NCBI RefSeq assembly: GCF_014805685.1
Contig: NC_060892.1
Coordinates: 11,786,990-11,850,989 of the forward strand
DNA length: 64,000 nucleotides
Source of the DNA: Silurus meridionalis
Lineage: Eukaryota > Chordata > Actinopteri > Siluriformes > Siluridae
Direction of reading: 5' to 3'
Shown: positions 13,376-27,200 of the stretch, in pieces
How the letters are laid out: every line of letters starts with the position of its first letter
Position numbering within the stretch: position 1 is the stretch's first letter
Notes under the pieces: model-generated
Told to the model about the DNA's origin: nothing
Database searches by the model: none
The model's input: only the letters and a program-made list of their open reading frames with translations
Translations under genes and position numbers: made by a program

Positions 13376-16300
13376 TACATATATATATAGGGATATAGAG
13401 GCATAAATATCACAAAGGTGCTCCTTAAAATAATGTACAATTCAGAGCAGCTATAACCTATAAATATCCACAGTATCCATCTAACTATAAATTAATTTTA
13501 TTATGAATGTTATTGTCTAAAATTTAAAAATTAACATTTGTCAGATTGAGGTGGTGTATAAGGGAAAAAAATACATAAACCATCTTGATGTTTTTATGCC
13601 ACATCATGATTTATTCCTTACTAGGAGCAGCTATTCTTCCTCTGTCTCTTCTCATTCACTTCTTCAGCTTCCTTTTCTTTATCTGCACGCTGCAACTTTA
13701 TAACATTCTTATAAGGTGTAACTAAACTTCATAGAACTGTTCTTCTTTTTCACTCTTGTATTTTCAGAATGCATGATTGTATGTACATGATTGTTCAAAA
13801 CAATCAAATGCAATATAAGATGGGTTTTTAAATCTGAACTGTATTTGGTTCTCCTGTTGACCAGTGTCTCGGCGTCACTCACGCTCCACCAGTGCCCTGA
13901 CAAGCGGTGACGCCCTGCAAACAGGTGAACGCTGGCAAGAGGGCCTCTGAACCCACAGGGGGTGCCAGAGAGCACAAATTCACACATTTCACACTTACAT
14001 CTCTATTTAACTGTCAGTTATTTAGGGTAGGCAAGGGTTCAGGACATAGAAATAAGTTAAACAATAAATTGTACAAAAACAATATGGTTTTTTTACGGAA
14101 TATAAATTCTCTATCATGAACACAGAGTAATAGGGAAGCAGAGCTGTAATTCATATTGTGTTTAGATAGCAGTAAAATGATTACACTTTCTAATACAGTT
14201 GATGTACTTATCTTTCTATTTATAAAATCGTAGTAAAATTTGTAATACATATATCTTATGAATTATTGAATTTAATAAAAAAAAAAAATTAATTATTTGA
14301 ATAATTAAATCCATGAATCCATACTCTTCTAATTATGCAATTATCATAAAGGCTGTCAGTTTAGGCGAAGTGTGAAGTGTCTGATTTATTTATTTTTGCA
14401 TTTTTGTGTGTTTTGTGCTTAATTTATTTACTGTTGTTCATATTGTCATCATGGAATTTATTTAAATAAGGTTTTTTTTTTTATGTGTCAATTGATATGT
14501 CACCTTTTTATTGCTTTTGGTTATATGATTTATTTGTTTATTTTTTAAGCTTCAAAGAAGAGGTTTTGTCAATTTGCTTTTAACAAATGTAGTTAGATTA
14601 CTTTGATTTTACTTGTTTTTTTTAATAGATTTTGCATATAGTCCACGCCACTAATATTGCAACCCTTCGTAAATATGAGAAATGATGACTGTGAAAATTT
14701 TTTATAGTTTATCCTTTTAAACATTTGTTTAAACATCTAACAAACATCTAAACATTTAATAATTGTGAAGACATTTCAGTTTAATATAAAAAAGATCTGT
14801 GTGGCACAATTATTGCCATAATGTTTTAGCTTTAGTCGCTATTTTGTGCTGCATTTCTTTGCCAAGAAAACAGATCTGAGTCTTCTTAGTGCCTCAAGGT
14901 AACGGACCCTTTCCAGATTGTTCACATTTCATGGTCCAAACATGTGGACTCCAGTTCATTCCACATGTTTTCTGTTGGGTTCAAGTCAGGGGACTGAGAT
15001 GACTATGACAGGAATTTGCCAAGAGTGCCATTTAGGGATGGCTTGATACCATAATTTTGGCTTTGGTACGATACCAGAATGTAATACAAATAATCAGCCT
15101 CAAAAGATAAGTACATTTATACAAAAAAACAAAACAAAAGTAATAATAAAAATAGATTAATATCTTAATACTTTTGTATTAAACTGTTATAAAAAACCTA
15201 CAGGGAACATAGTTTACCTTTTGATGTTGGAAAAATAAATACTATATATAACTGAAGTAATACAATGAAAATATATTCAAATCTTTTCAGTGCAAACACT
15301 GCAAAATGTCTCAAAATGTAACAAAAAACCTACCAGGAACATGGGTTACATTTTGACTTTGGAAAAAAAAAATTGAAATGAAGTAGCACAATTAATGCAT
15401 GTGCATATCTTTTCAGTCTTTTAACGGTTTTGCAGCAAATTGGGAAGCACTGCCGCTTACAGGTGAATTTCGGAACAACAGCGTATGAAATACAGAATTC
15501 AGCAAAATCATTTGCCGTTTGAAATATAGTATATACGGTTTTTTACCCTTAGTATTGGTATACCGCTCATCCCTAGTACCAGTATTAGTGTAGGGCCCTG
15601 CATTTGACAGATTCATGCAGCATTGGTGTTGCATCAAAATATCATTACAATATTCACAGTCTTAATAAATGTTTTATTATTCCAAAAAAACTACATTTCC
15701 ATACATACTGATAACTAAGATTTTACAGTTTAGTGTTAAATATTATCGCAGCTCTCTCAGCTTTTTTTGTTAGGTCCTGCATGATCCCAGTCTGGATACT
15801 TTAATGCTTCAATTATTATATCAGTAGGAATAGATACACTGACTATAGTACAGTACATTACAGTTGCATGTATTAATATATATTTTTTCCCTTTGTTTTT
15901 GTGGTATTATTGACATTTTTTATTTGTATTATTGAACTTTTTTTATGTTACATGCATTGCATTTTTTGTGGTTATTCTGTAATTATATTTAGTTTACTTT
16001 TAAATGAATGTTTCTGTTCATTCATATTTTTGCTGTATTGTTATTATGCTGGCTTGTTCTGCGGGGAGAGGCTTGTCTCATGTTTATGTTTGAATCATAT
16101 TTCAAAGAGAAATCCACAATTACATTTTGCTTTTTTAACGGTTGTTGATAAGTATTTAATTACCATAATTTTGGCTTTCACATTTTTCTTTTTTCTGCTC
16201 ATTCACTTAGATCGTTTTGGGCTGATCCATCAGGCACGAATCTCAGCCTCAGTCAACGCCATGCGCATTCTGAACACAGGCATGGAAGTGGAGGCAGCAG

Positions 16301-19300
16301 TGGCTGATGCTCTGGTGAGATTGCTCAGCTTTGTTTTTTATGAAACAAACACATAAATCATGACTGACCTCTATTGCTTAACACCAGAAGTGTGTGGGAA
16401 TGATGAAGGCGAAATCCCTGACATGTAGTTGTGTTTGCTTTTCCTTCTCCTGCTGTCTTAAATATCATCAGCTATTAGGAGACTCCAGAAATCAGGTTGG
16501 GTTTTTTTTATTGACATATAAACTGTACCTTCTCTTCATCTTCATCATCTCAAGAGTCCATTACATACAGACATCACAAACAACAGTCACTAGCAGTAGT
16601 TTGTAATGGAGCAATTATGCAGGGAATAAAATGTGCATGCTGTTATAGGAAAATAATCAACAATGCGTTGGGGCTGATTACTGTTATTATGCCATTTGGA
16701 CTATTTTCTCTAAACAGCATGCTTAGAGGTGTTTTATTTCTCTTATACCACAGCAATTTGCTAAAGATTTTTTATTTGTTAAAGAACCACATGTACTTTT
16801 TAATCTGTTTGTAGGTACAGTTCATCAGTAAAGCAAGTTAGTTTTTTTAGCACTTACATTGTATGAGGTGGGAATACTTTGTTTTCTCGTTTTTGAGTTA
16901 AAATGAGAGAAAAAAAGGTTGCTTTAGAAATGTTACAAAATTAAGTGTACAAAATATTACAAATAAATATAAATATAAAATGATTTGCATTACAGTTGGC
17001 ACTGCTGTCAGAGCTGCTGTAACTCGTGCGAAAATAGTCCACACCATTTATACCAAACACATCTGGGAAATTGACAATGCTGTGGTATAATTCCATATTG
17101 TCTCAAATTAGAGTTTTTAAAATCCCTGTAGTGTGGTAACATCTTTCACACCTACATGACAGCAGTCATTAACCCACTGCATGCCCTTTTCCATCAACAG
17201 TAGATTCTTAGAAAGGTAGCTGCATGCGTAGTACTGCATTAACCTCAAATAACAGCATTATTAAGCAAATAAGTCTCGCTGTGCTTTGTGTTTTTAATCG
17301 GATTGTTAGCGGAGGCCAGTGCGGCGCTGGTACGAGTCTCCTGGTATGTACTCGGACGATGATGCCAACAGCGACGCCTCTAGTGCCTGTTCAGAGCTTT
17401 CCTATAGCTCTCGTAACGGAGGAGTGCCGCACTACATGCGTCAGACGGAGGACGTCGCTGAGATCCTAAACCACTGTGCCAGTTCCAATTGGTCTGAGAG
17501 GAAAGAAGGCCTGGTGGGTCTCCAGAACCTTCTGAAGAGCCAAAGAACCCTCAGGTAGGCTCAATCTAAACAGTAAAACAGCCTTGAAAATTTTTAATTT
17601 TTTTTTTGGAAATGATTGTCACGTTTTCTTTAGGGGTTAGTGTTGAGAATTAAAGCTTTAAGCAATGGATCCCAATTATCTGAAACAATTACCTCATTTA
17701 TGACCTTCATTATATCTCTAAAGGAAATATCCATGCTCTATTACAAATATAAATGCAACCATTAGCAATTTAAAAGAGATTAAAATCTGAGTAAGTGGTA
17801 TCATTTAGCAACCATAGATTTATAGAAGTGCAAGCATAATTAAGATATAATTAGCTTTTTTGCATCTTGTTTTTAGTTATAGTAGTTCTAATTATCCCTC
17901 AGAGTCAAGTCAAGAAGTTTTTATTGTCATTTCAAATTGCTGAAGCAGTAATCAGTGAAATGAGACAACGTTTCTCCAGAACCCTGGTACTACATCACAA
18001 CAGAGAGCTACATCACACAGCATAGAACAAAATAGCACCAGCAGAAAACCTACTCTATAATATGTTATACAGAGAAATGTGCAAAAGAGAACTGTAAACA
18101 AGAGTGTACTTGTAAATACTGTATATACACAAAATATAAACACAAAAAGTTGTGCCAAACAGCAACAGCAGCAATCAAGTAGATGTTCAAAACAGCAGGT
18201 AAACAGTTATATAATTATAATAAAGTAATTATATAAAAATGTTGCAAAATGTATGGTTTAGCTGTAACATTTTGGCTGTTTGGCCTCAGTGCTACAGTGT
18301 TACAGGAGACACCTGAAAACTTGTGGAAGTTTTCAGACATATATAAACTACGTTTGCTCAATCAAACAGCAAAAAACAGCAAAAGGGGAAGCGAGGTTTT
18401 GTGGTCACTTTTGTTTTTTACTGATTTGCTCTAGGTGACCTTTGACATTAACTTGTGAAGTCAATAGAAAAAAGCTATCTATCAATAATAAATAGTCAAT
18501 ATAGAGTTTAGTAAATAATAATAGCACTTAAATGCTCTAAAACCATTTAATATCTTATTACAATGTTTTAATGTATTATGTATTTATAACAAATACTATG
18601 AATTATTATTATATGCTACATTTTTCAAGTAGTTAAATAGGCAGAGCTCTTTTTTACTCCTCACTTGTTCTAAGTAAAATCCTTATTAAAAGATCATCTT
18701 GAATCCGAGGTCAACATATTCGTAAATATGTAAATAGGAAAGTAAATAAAAATTGCATGCAAACAGATGATTACATTACCAAACAGTATGATTTTTAGTA
18801 AGTAATTATCCATTAATAATTAAACAGCATTAGGTCTATAGCTGATAAATATTTATTTGGGGTAATGTATTTGGGACGAATAAAATTGCATACATAAAAT
18901 TATTTTTTAAATTATTATTTTAATTGAATAGATTTAAAAATTTTTAATTCTGGCACATACAAAGTTATTCAGTGTTCATGACTTGCTTGTAAATCTTTCA
19001 AAATAATGCAGATGAACAAAGTACAGTATATGCATTTCTGTATAGTATAATAATAAAAAGGTAGTTCTCTTTGAATCATTATCTTTATCTTTATACTATT
19101 ATCTTTTTTGTCTTTCAGCCGTGTGGAACTCAAGAGGCTGTGTGAGATTTTCACTAGGATGTTTGCTGACCCTCACAGCAAGGTGAGTACATTTTGACTT
19201 GAGTTTAAAATGTATAAATCTCCTGTAATATGTGGTGTTACAGATTTTTTTTTTTTGTATTTTGTTGCATGGCTTTTCCTTGGTGTGGATTGCTTCAACA

Positions 19301-21170
19301 GAGAGTATGTATTTTCCTCCTGGGGTTTGCTTTATTTAGTTGATTTATGTAATATGAACCTTTGTGTGGTAAATGCTGAAAACTGTTGTGCTATCAGGTG
19401 TTCAGCATGTTCCTGGAAACGTTGGTGGACTTCATCGTGCTGCATAGGGAGGATTTGCAGGACTGGCTGTTTGTGCTCCTGACACAGCTGTTAAAGAAGA
19501 TGGGTGCTGATCTGCTGGGCTCAGTGCAGGCTAAAGTGCAGAAAGCCCTCGATGTCACCAGGTGTGAACTCTACTATTCTATATATACAGTGCCCTCCAC
19601 AATTATTGGCACCCCTTTTTTTTAAAACAACATAGAACCCAAATGCAAAGAAAGAGAAAAATCCAACCTTTTATTTAAGTACATAACTTTGGTGGTAAAA
19701 AAATCACACATTTAGAAAAAAAAAAAACTTGAAATCATGTGTGCCACAATTATTGGCACCCCTGATGTTAATACTTTGTACAACCTCCTTTTGCCAACAA
19801 GGCAGCACTTAATCTTCTCCTATAACATTTCACAAGATTGGAGAACACAGAGAGAGGGATTTTTGACCATTCTTCTTTGCACAATCTTTCTAGATCATCC
19901 AGTGTCCTGGGTCCTCTCTTATGCACTCTTCTCTTTAGCTCGCCCCACAGGTTTTCGATTGGGTTGAGGTCTGGGGACTGAGATGGCCATGGGAGGACCT
20001 TGAGTTTGTGACTGCTGAACCACTTTTGTGTAGATTTTGCCACATGTTTTGGATCATTATCCTGCTGAAAGACCCAATGACGACCCATCTTCAGCTTTCT
20101 GGCAGAGGCCATCAGGTTTTTATTTAAAATATCCTGGTACTTCAAAGCGTTCATAATGCCATGCACCCTAACAAGGTTCCCAGGGCCTTTGGAAGAGAAA
20201 CAGGCCCACAGCATCACAGATCCTCCACCATACTTCACGGTGGGCATGAGGTGCTTTTCGGCATACTCATCTTTTGTTTTACGCCAGACCCACTTAGAGT
20301 GTTTGTTGCCAAAAAGCTCAATCTTAGTCTCATCTGACCAAAGCACACGATCCCAGTTGAAGTCCCAGTACCGCTTAGCAAACTCCAGACGTTTACGTTT
20401 GTGAGTGTTAGTGAGAAAAGGCTTTTTCCTTGCATGCCTCCCAAACAGCTTGTTGGCATGTAGAGAGCGTCTGATGGTTGTTTTGGAGACTCTGTGACCC
20501 CAAGATGCCACTCTTTGATGCAATTCTGTGACGGTGAGCTTGGGAAATTTTTTTACTTCTCTTACCATCCTCCTCACTGTGCGTTGTGGCAAGATAAACT
20601 TGGGACCTCTTCCAGCCTTGTTTGTCACTGTTCCAGTTGTTTTAAACTTCTTAATGATTCCTCTGACTGTAGATACCGAGTTAAGGCAAGTTAAGGCGAG
20701 TGGCTATTTTCTTGTAGCCATTGCCTGACTTATGAAGGTCGACACACATCTGCCTTACTTGAATGGTGTGTTCTCTTGTCTTTGCCATGTTGACAAATGG
20801 GTAAGAGAATTAGGCCTCTGTGTCACGTCATATTTATACCCCAGGAAACAGGAAATCATGAATTACTAATTAAAAGTCCCTAGATACCCTGACCAACCTT
20901 AGCAACTACAGAAAATATATATAAAAAAAAACAATTACATTTTCAGAGGAATTGTTAGGGGTGCCAATAATTGTGGGACACATGATTTCAAGTTTTTTTT
21001 TTCTAAATGTATGATTTTTTACCACCAAAGTTATGTACTTAAATGAAAGGTTGGATTTTTCTTTTTTGCATTTGGGTTCTATGTTGTTTAAATAAAAAAG
21101 GAGAATTTTTAGAAGTCCACGACCACATCTTAAACAGGGGTGCCAATAATTGTGGAGGGCACTGTATATG

Positions 21171-21239
<69 letters not shown>

Positions 21240-24200
21240 ATGGTTTATTTATATTATATATTTAACTATTTTGATTTATGTGTTCGTGTGCACACAGTAT
21301 AAATCTTAGTAAATGTTATTTTATTATTTATTTATTTCTTGACTTCATATTTATTGCATGTTTTTATTGCATTATTTCAAGGCCTGTTACTTTCAGTGGT
21401 TGTCTCTCTACTTTGACCTCTCTTTATTTTACAGGGATTCTTTTTCCTACGATCAGCAGTTCAACATCTTAATGCGCTTTATTGTTGATCAGACACAAAC
21501 TCCAAATCTTAAGGTTGGTAGACCTAATCAGAGTCTTAATGTTTAAAGCCGATGTAAAGCTTTTGACAGACACACACTTGTCAACATAACACAATCATTG
21601 CTTTGCTTTGTGTTATACCCAAGATTACCCTTAAGCCATGGTCACACTGCGCTTTTCACTCCATTGACTCCCATTCAGTTCATGCAAAATGTGGAAACGC
21701 ACGCAGAGTACAACAAAGTTTCTCATGTTGCTGCACCTCAAAGTTTATGATTTGTGGACTCTGAGCTGCGAATTAATATCACATTAAGTCAAAGCTTGAT
21801 CTCTTTAAAAAAATATGAGCTGAAGAAACACTGATTATAATGGTGTCGCAGGGTGCCATTTGATACAACACATTTTAATATTGTCATATCTGGTTGCCAC
21901 TCATTTTTATCACAGGCATTTGAAAAAGCATTGATGTGCAGTGTGATCAAGGGCAGGTGAGGTGCTGGATGGACAGTGCTAGATATACACATATATGAAC
22001 CTTAAAGAGATTATAGCTTTGTTTGATTAGGCAACCTTATTTTAACTATTTATTGTTAAATTCTTTATGCACACAGAGCATATTTGAGTCATGTTTTATT
22101 CCCTGGTGTTTGTATGTTTTTGGTGCGGCATGTGAATAGGATCTAAGCCCGATTTCCTTTATTATTTGGTGGAAAGATGGGAGGAATCAAGGAAGAACTC
22201 GTTAAATTTAAAATCAAAATTTAAAATACAGTTTAGATATTTATACATATACATATATACACTCAATTAACAGATGAAAATGTATATTGCATAGTCTTAC
22301 CTTTTTTTACAAATAAAATGTGTATGCCTATCCTTCTAGACAAAGAAGCTTGTTACTTTTGTGTGGTAGTAGGAAGGTAGGAGTAAACTATTTCCTTTCC
22401 ACTGACTGTGAAATTTGATTAGTGCTAGCTAACAGAAGAAAGAATGGGAGCGTGATCAGTATTTGGGTTCTCACACGCCCTCATCATTGTGACAGGAGTA
22501 ATGGCTGCCTCTCATACTTTCTAATTGCAGGTTTATAGTGGCAACAATCCTAAATATCTTTTACATGAATCTTTTACAATAATCCCCTGCTTTACCGCAG
22601 TTTGAATCTCGCGGCCGTGGTTTATCACGGAATTGCATTTGTCACATACTAACTAATTAATTTGGCAGTTTTTTCCGGTCTCTTGCGGATAGCACGATAG
22701 ACCAAAAAACTTATATGGAATTATAGGGGTTTTTGAAGTTTGAAGTTAAAATAATTAAATGTATTCATAAAAATATAATTATTAATTATAAAATGAAGTA
22801 AAAGGTTAATATAGTACAGTACTGTATACATAAAATAGCATTTTTGGTGTGGCGTCCGTTTATCGCCGTTTTTCATTTACCACAGGCGGTTTTGGAACGT
22901 AACCACTGCGAAAAAAGAGGAATTACTGTATGTGAAATAAGTGACCTAGACTATGAAAGGCAATGACATGGAAATTAGAAGTTTGCAAAACAGCATATTG
23001 GTGAAACTCACACAAACAGTCACAGGTACACACTAATTCCCCACAGTTAGTTCAGTTTTACTGGGGTTGCTCATCTGGAAAAAAATTTGAAGAATAACAG
23101 ATTACTGATTTATATCCGCAAACTGATTTATCCACAAACATCCTCCCTAAATTTCAGTTTGTTGTCTCTGTTGTGTAGGTGAAGGTGGCCATTCTGAAGT
23201 ATATCGAGTCTCTGGCCAGGCAAATGGATCCCACCGATTTTGTAAACTCCAGTGAGACGCGACTAGCCGTCTCCCGCATCATCACCTGGACAACGGAGCC
23301 GAAAAGCTCGGATGTCAGAAAAGTGAGGGTTTTTCCTTCATCTCTCAGAAAACACTCTTCTATTTTTTTTGAAGGCTGACCACGAAAGCTTTTGTGAGCC
23401 ACCACAATTGCCCAGTTGTAATTACACACTGTAATTCAGTTGTAAATAGAGTACTGTATAGTCTACACAAAGACATTGATTAAAGATTTAGCAGCAGAGT
23501 AAGCTTTTAATAAAATACCTTGGAACCACTGCATATACAACTTACAGTGAGGAAAGTAAGTATTTGAACACCCTGCTATTTTGCAAGTTCTCCCACTTAG
23601 AAATCATGGAGGGGTCTGAAATTGTCATCGTAGGTGCATGTCCACTGTGAGAGACATAATCTAAAAAAAAAAATCCAGAAATCACAATGTATGATTTTTT
23701 AACTATTTATTTGTATGATACAGCTGCAAATAAGTATTTGAACACCTGAGAAAGTCAATGTTAATATTTGGTACAGTAGACTTTGTTTGCAATTACAGAG
23801 GTCAAACGTTTCCTGTAGTTTTTCACCAGGTTTGCACACACTGCAGGAGGGATTTTGGCCCACTCCTCCACACAGATCTTCTTCTCTAGATCAGTCAGGT
23901 TTCTGGCCTGTCGCTGAGAAACACGGAGTTTGAGCTCAATCCAAAGATTCTCTATTGGGTTTAGGTCTGGAGACTGGCTAGGCCACGCCAGAACCTTGAT
24001 ATGCTTCTTACAGAGCCACTCCTTGGTTATCCTGGCTGTGTGCTTCGGGTCATTGACATGTTGGAAGACCCAGCCTCGACCCATCTTCAATGCTTTAACA
24101 GAGGGAAGGAGGTTGTTCCCCAAAATCTGGCAATACATGGCCCCGGTCATCCTCTCCTTAATACAGTGCAGTCGCCCTGTCCCATGTGCAGAAAAACACC

Positions 24201-27200
24201 CTCAAAGCATGATGCTACCACTTCCATGCTTCACAGTAGGGATGGTGTTCTTGGGATGGTACTCATCATTCTTCTTCCTCCAAACACGTTTAGTGGAATT
24301 ATGACCCAAAAGTTCTATTTTGGTCTCATCTGACCACATGACTTTCTCCCATGACTCCTCTGGATCATCCAAATGGTCATTGGCAAACTTAAAACGTGCC
24401 TGGACATGTGCTGGTTTAAGTAGGGGAACCTTCTGTGCCATGCATAATTTCAAACCATGACGTCTTAGTGTATCACCAACAGTAACCTTGGAAACAGTGG
24501 TCCCAGCTCTTTTCAGGTCATTGACCAGCTCCTCCCGTGTAGTTCTGGCCTGATTTCTCACCTTCCTTAGGATCATTGAGATCCCACGAGGTGAGACCTT
24601 GCATGGAGCCCCAGTCTGAGGGAGATTGACAGTCATGTTTAGCTTCTTCCATTTTCTAAAGATTGCTCCAACAGTGGACCTTTTTTTACCAAGCTGCTTG
24701 GCAATTTCCCCGTAGACCTTTCCAGCCTTGTGGAGGTGTACAATTTTGTCTCTAGTGTCTTTGGACAGCTCTTTGGTCTTGGCCATGTTAGTAGTTGGAT
24801 TCTTACTGATTGTATGGGGTGGACAGGTGTCTTTATGCAGCTAACGACCTCAAACAGGTGCATCTAATTTAGGATAATAAATGTAGTGGAGGTGGACATT
24901 TTAAAGGCAGACTAACAGGTCTTTGAGGGTCAGAATTCTAGCTGATAGACAGGTGTTCAAATACTTATTTGCAGCTGTATCATACAAATAAATAGTTTAA
25001 AAATCATATATTGTGATTTCTGGATTTTTTTTTTTTATTATGTCTCTCACAGTGGAAATACTTATTTTCCTCACTGTATGTGGCAGCGGGTGCATGGACA
25101 AGCACCATTACGGGCGCGTGGACAAGAGCTGATCGCGAGTTGAATGAGAAGCATATGCTTCTATGTTTGCCTGCTGTGCAAAATGGCAGTCAACACAGCA
25201 TGTAGCCTAAAACACCCTAACACAGTAGGCTGGGGTTGGTCTTTTAATTCCAGGTAATAATATCTAAAAGAAAAATATTTCAAGGCATTCATTTGAAAAG
25301 AGGAATAGTTTCAAAATGTAATTTATTTGCATTATCAACAGTTTCATGTTACATATTAAGCATCGGTCAGAACAATATTTGCCTGATTATATTCATTTGG
25401 TTGGCAATTATTGTACAGCAAAGAAGTAATTTCCACAATTGAAAATCTCTATTTTAGGCCAATAACTAGTGCAATAAATAGTGATTGTGGGTTTAAACAA
25501 TGGGATGAAGATGTGATGAGTTGCACCTATGTCATATTACCACCAGTGTGTGTGTATGTGCATGCGTGTGTGTCTGTGTGTGTTTGTATGTGTTGCACGT
25601 GCCACCAGGTAAATCACTCTCACTCCCCCTTTGCTGGTTATAGCAGTCACTGAAAGTTAAAACAAACACAAAAAAGTAGCTTGGTGGTAAAAAAGACAAA
25701 GTTAAGAAATGTCGCACGTTACCAGCCAATTCAACTTGTACCCTTTCCGGTTGCAGCTAACGTTTGACGCCTACACACCCTGAAAATGCCTTAGAATGCT
25801 TAGGATTGGACAACTGTGCATCTCACTCGTTGTAAATGTTGATGCTGAAAATGAGAGCAGCATGTAAGCTCATGTCCATCAACAGAATTTTGATGTTTTG
25901 CCTACTTCAGCATTTAGGAGGTGTTTTTCAGGCGGATTATGATTCATTACTTTGGGCATATTTCAGAATGTGTTATAGTGATAAACTCTACAAGTCTCAC
26001 TATAATTACACACTTTTGCTCATCCCTTTTGATGAACAATCTGTGCTGATCGTCATCTACCATTTATGACCTGTTGCTTACCACAGCGCTGTCTCTCAAC
26101 CCATCAGGGATAATACTGTTCCCTTTCAATTCTTTCAAGTACCAAAGACACTATTGTCACGGCTGTGTCGAAAATGATCCATCATTATACAGAAGATGTT
26201 TTGTAACTGTAAAAGAGGTAGAGCCCGAGAGTTGATTTTATTGTTTTTAAAATTGTCCACCCATAGAAAACATTTTAATTACAATTTTCCTTAGATTGTA
26301 GTTCATATTATTTAGCGGTATAACTTTGTTGATGGGTTGTAATGTTCAGTCCATCATAAAAATGTAATTATCCTGACTGTGAGTGCCATGGCCATGTGCT
26401 GTCGGGCCATTGGTGGTCCACTGGAAGTCCAGAGGGATTCTAAATGAGATAATCATGCTTACAAAGTGACCTATGACAGTTAAATATACAGTGAGTATTA
26501 GTGCAAGGTATGTGCACCCAGCTGTTCTTACTGTGTGTGTGTCTGTGCGTGTGTGTGTGTGTATGTGTCAGACCCTGCACAGCTGGGTAAGTGAGGAGCT
26601 GGCAGGCAGGCTAAGCTCACTCACTTCCCTCCCCGTGGAGGGCAATCTGGAGGAAAGATGTAAGCAGGTAGTCAAAGTTTCACTTTCAACCTGCATGACC
26701 GGTGCATAAACCACATATGGCTCGTACTCTCTCTCTAAAGCTGCTCTTCTGGATAACCTTCAACTCTTATTTGTGACTCTTAATATTGCTACTGAGGGAA
26801 AAAGGCATAAAAATCAGTATTCTTTCCTAAATATATATCTGCAGATGTGGAATTCTTACTCTGCCATCCTGAGAACCTGTTACTATCTGACCTTTCTGAT
26901 GCTTTGGGCTTGAATGATGCACTCGTGCATGCCTGAAAATGCAGACTCTAACAATTTTTTTTTTTATCTTCAATGTTGTTAACATCTCCTTCACTTCCTT
27001 TAATTGCTGTAGTTATATATGTTTTAGGATCTGTGAAAATCTGCAGGACAGATAAATAAATTCACTAGAAATAAAACGTGAAGTGGCCTGCAGTTAAATT
27101 ATGTGGTGGTGTGATGCGTGATTATTATTATTATTATTAATAATAATAATAATAACGATGATGATGATGATGATGAGGTTGAAAATAATAATAAATAATG

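Noticed and set aside
20156..20728. Plus-strand open frames within Tc1 element A
   Set aside because: They are shadows of the minus-strand transposase, which has complete DDE motifs.
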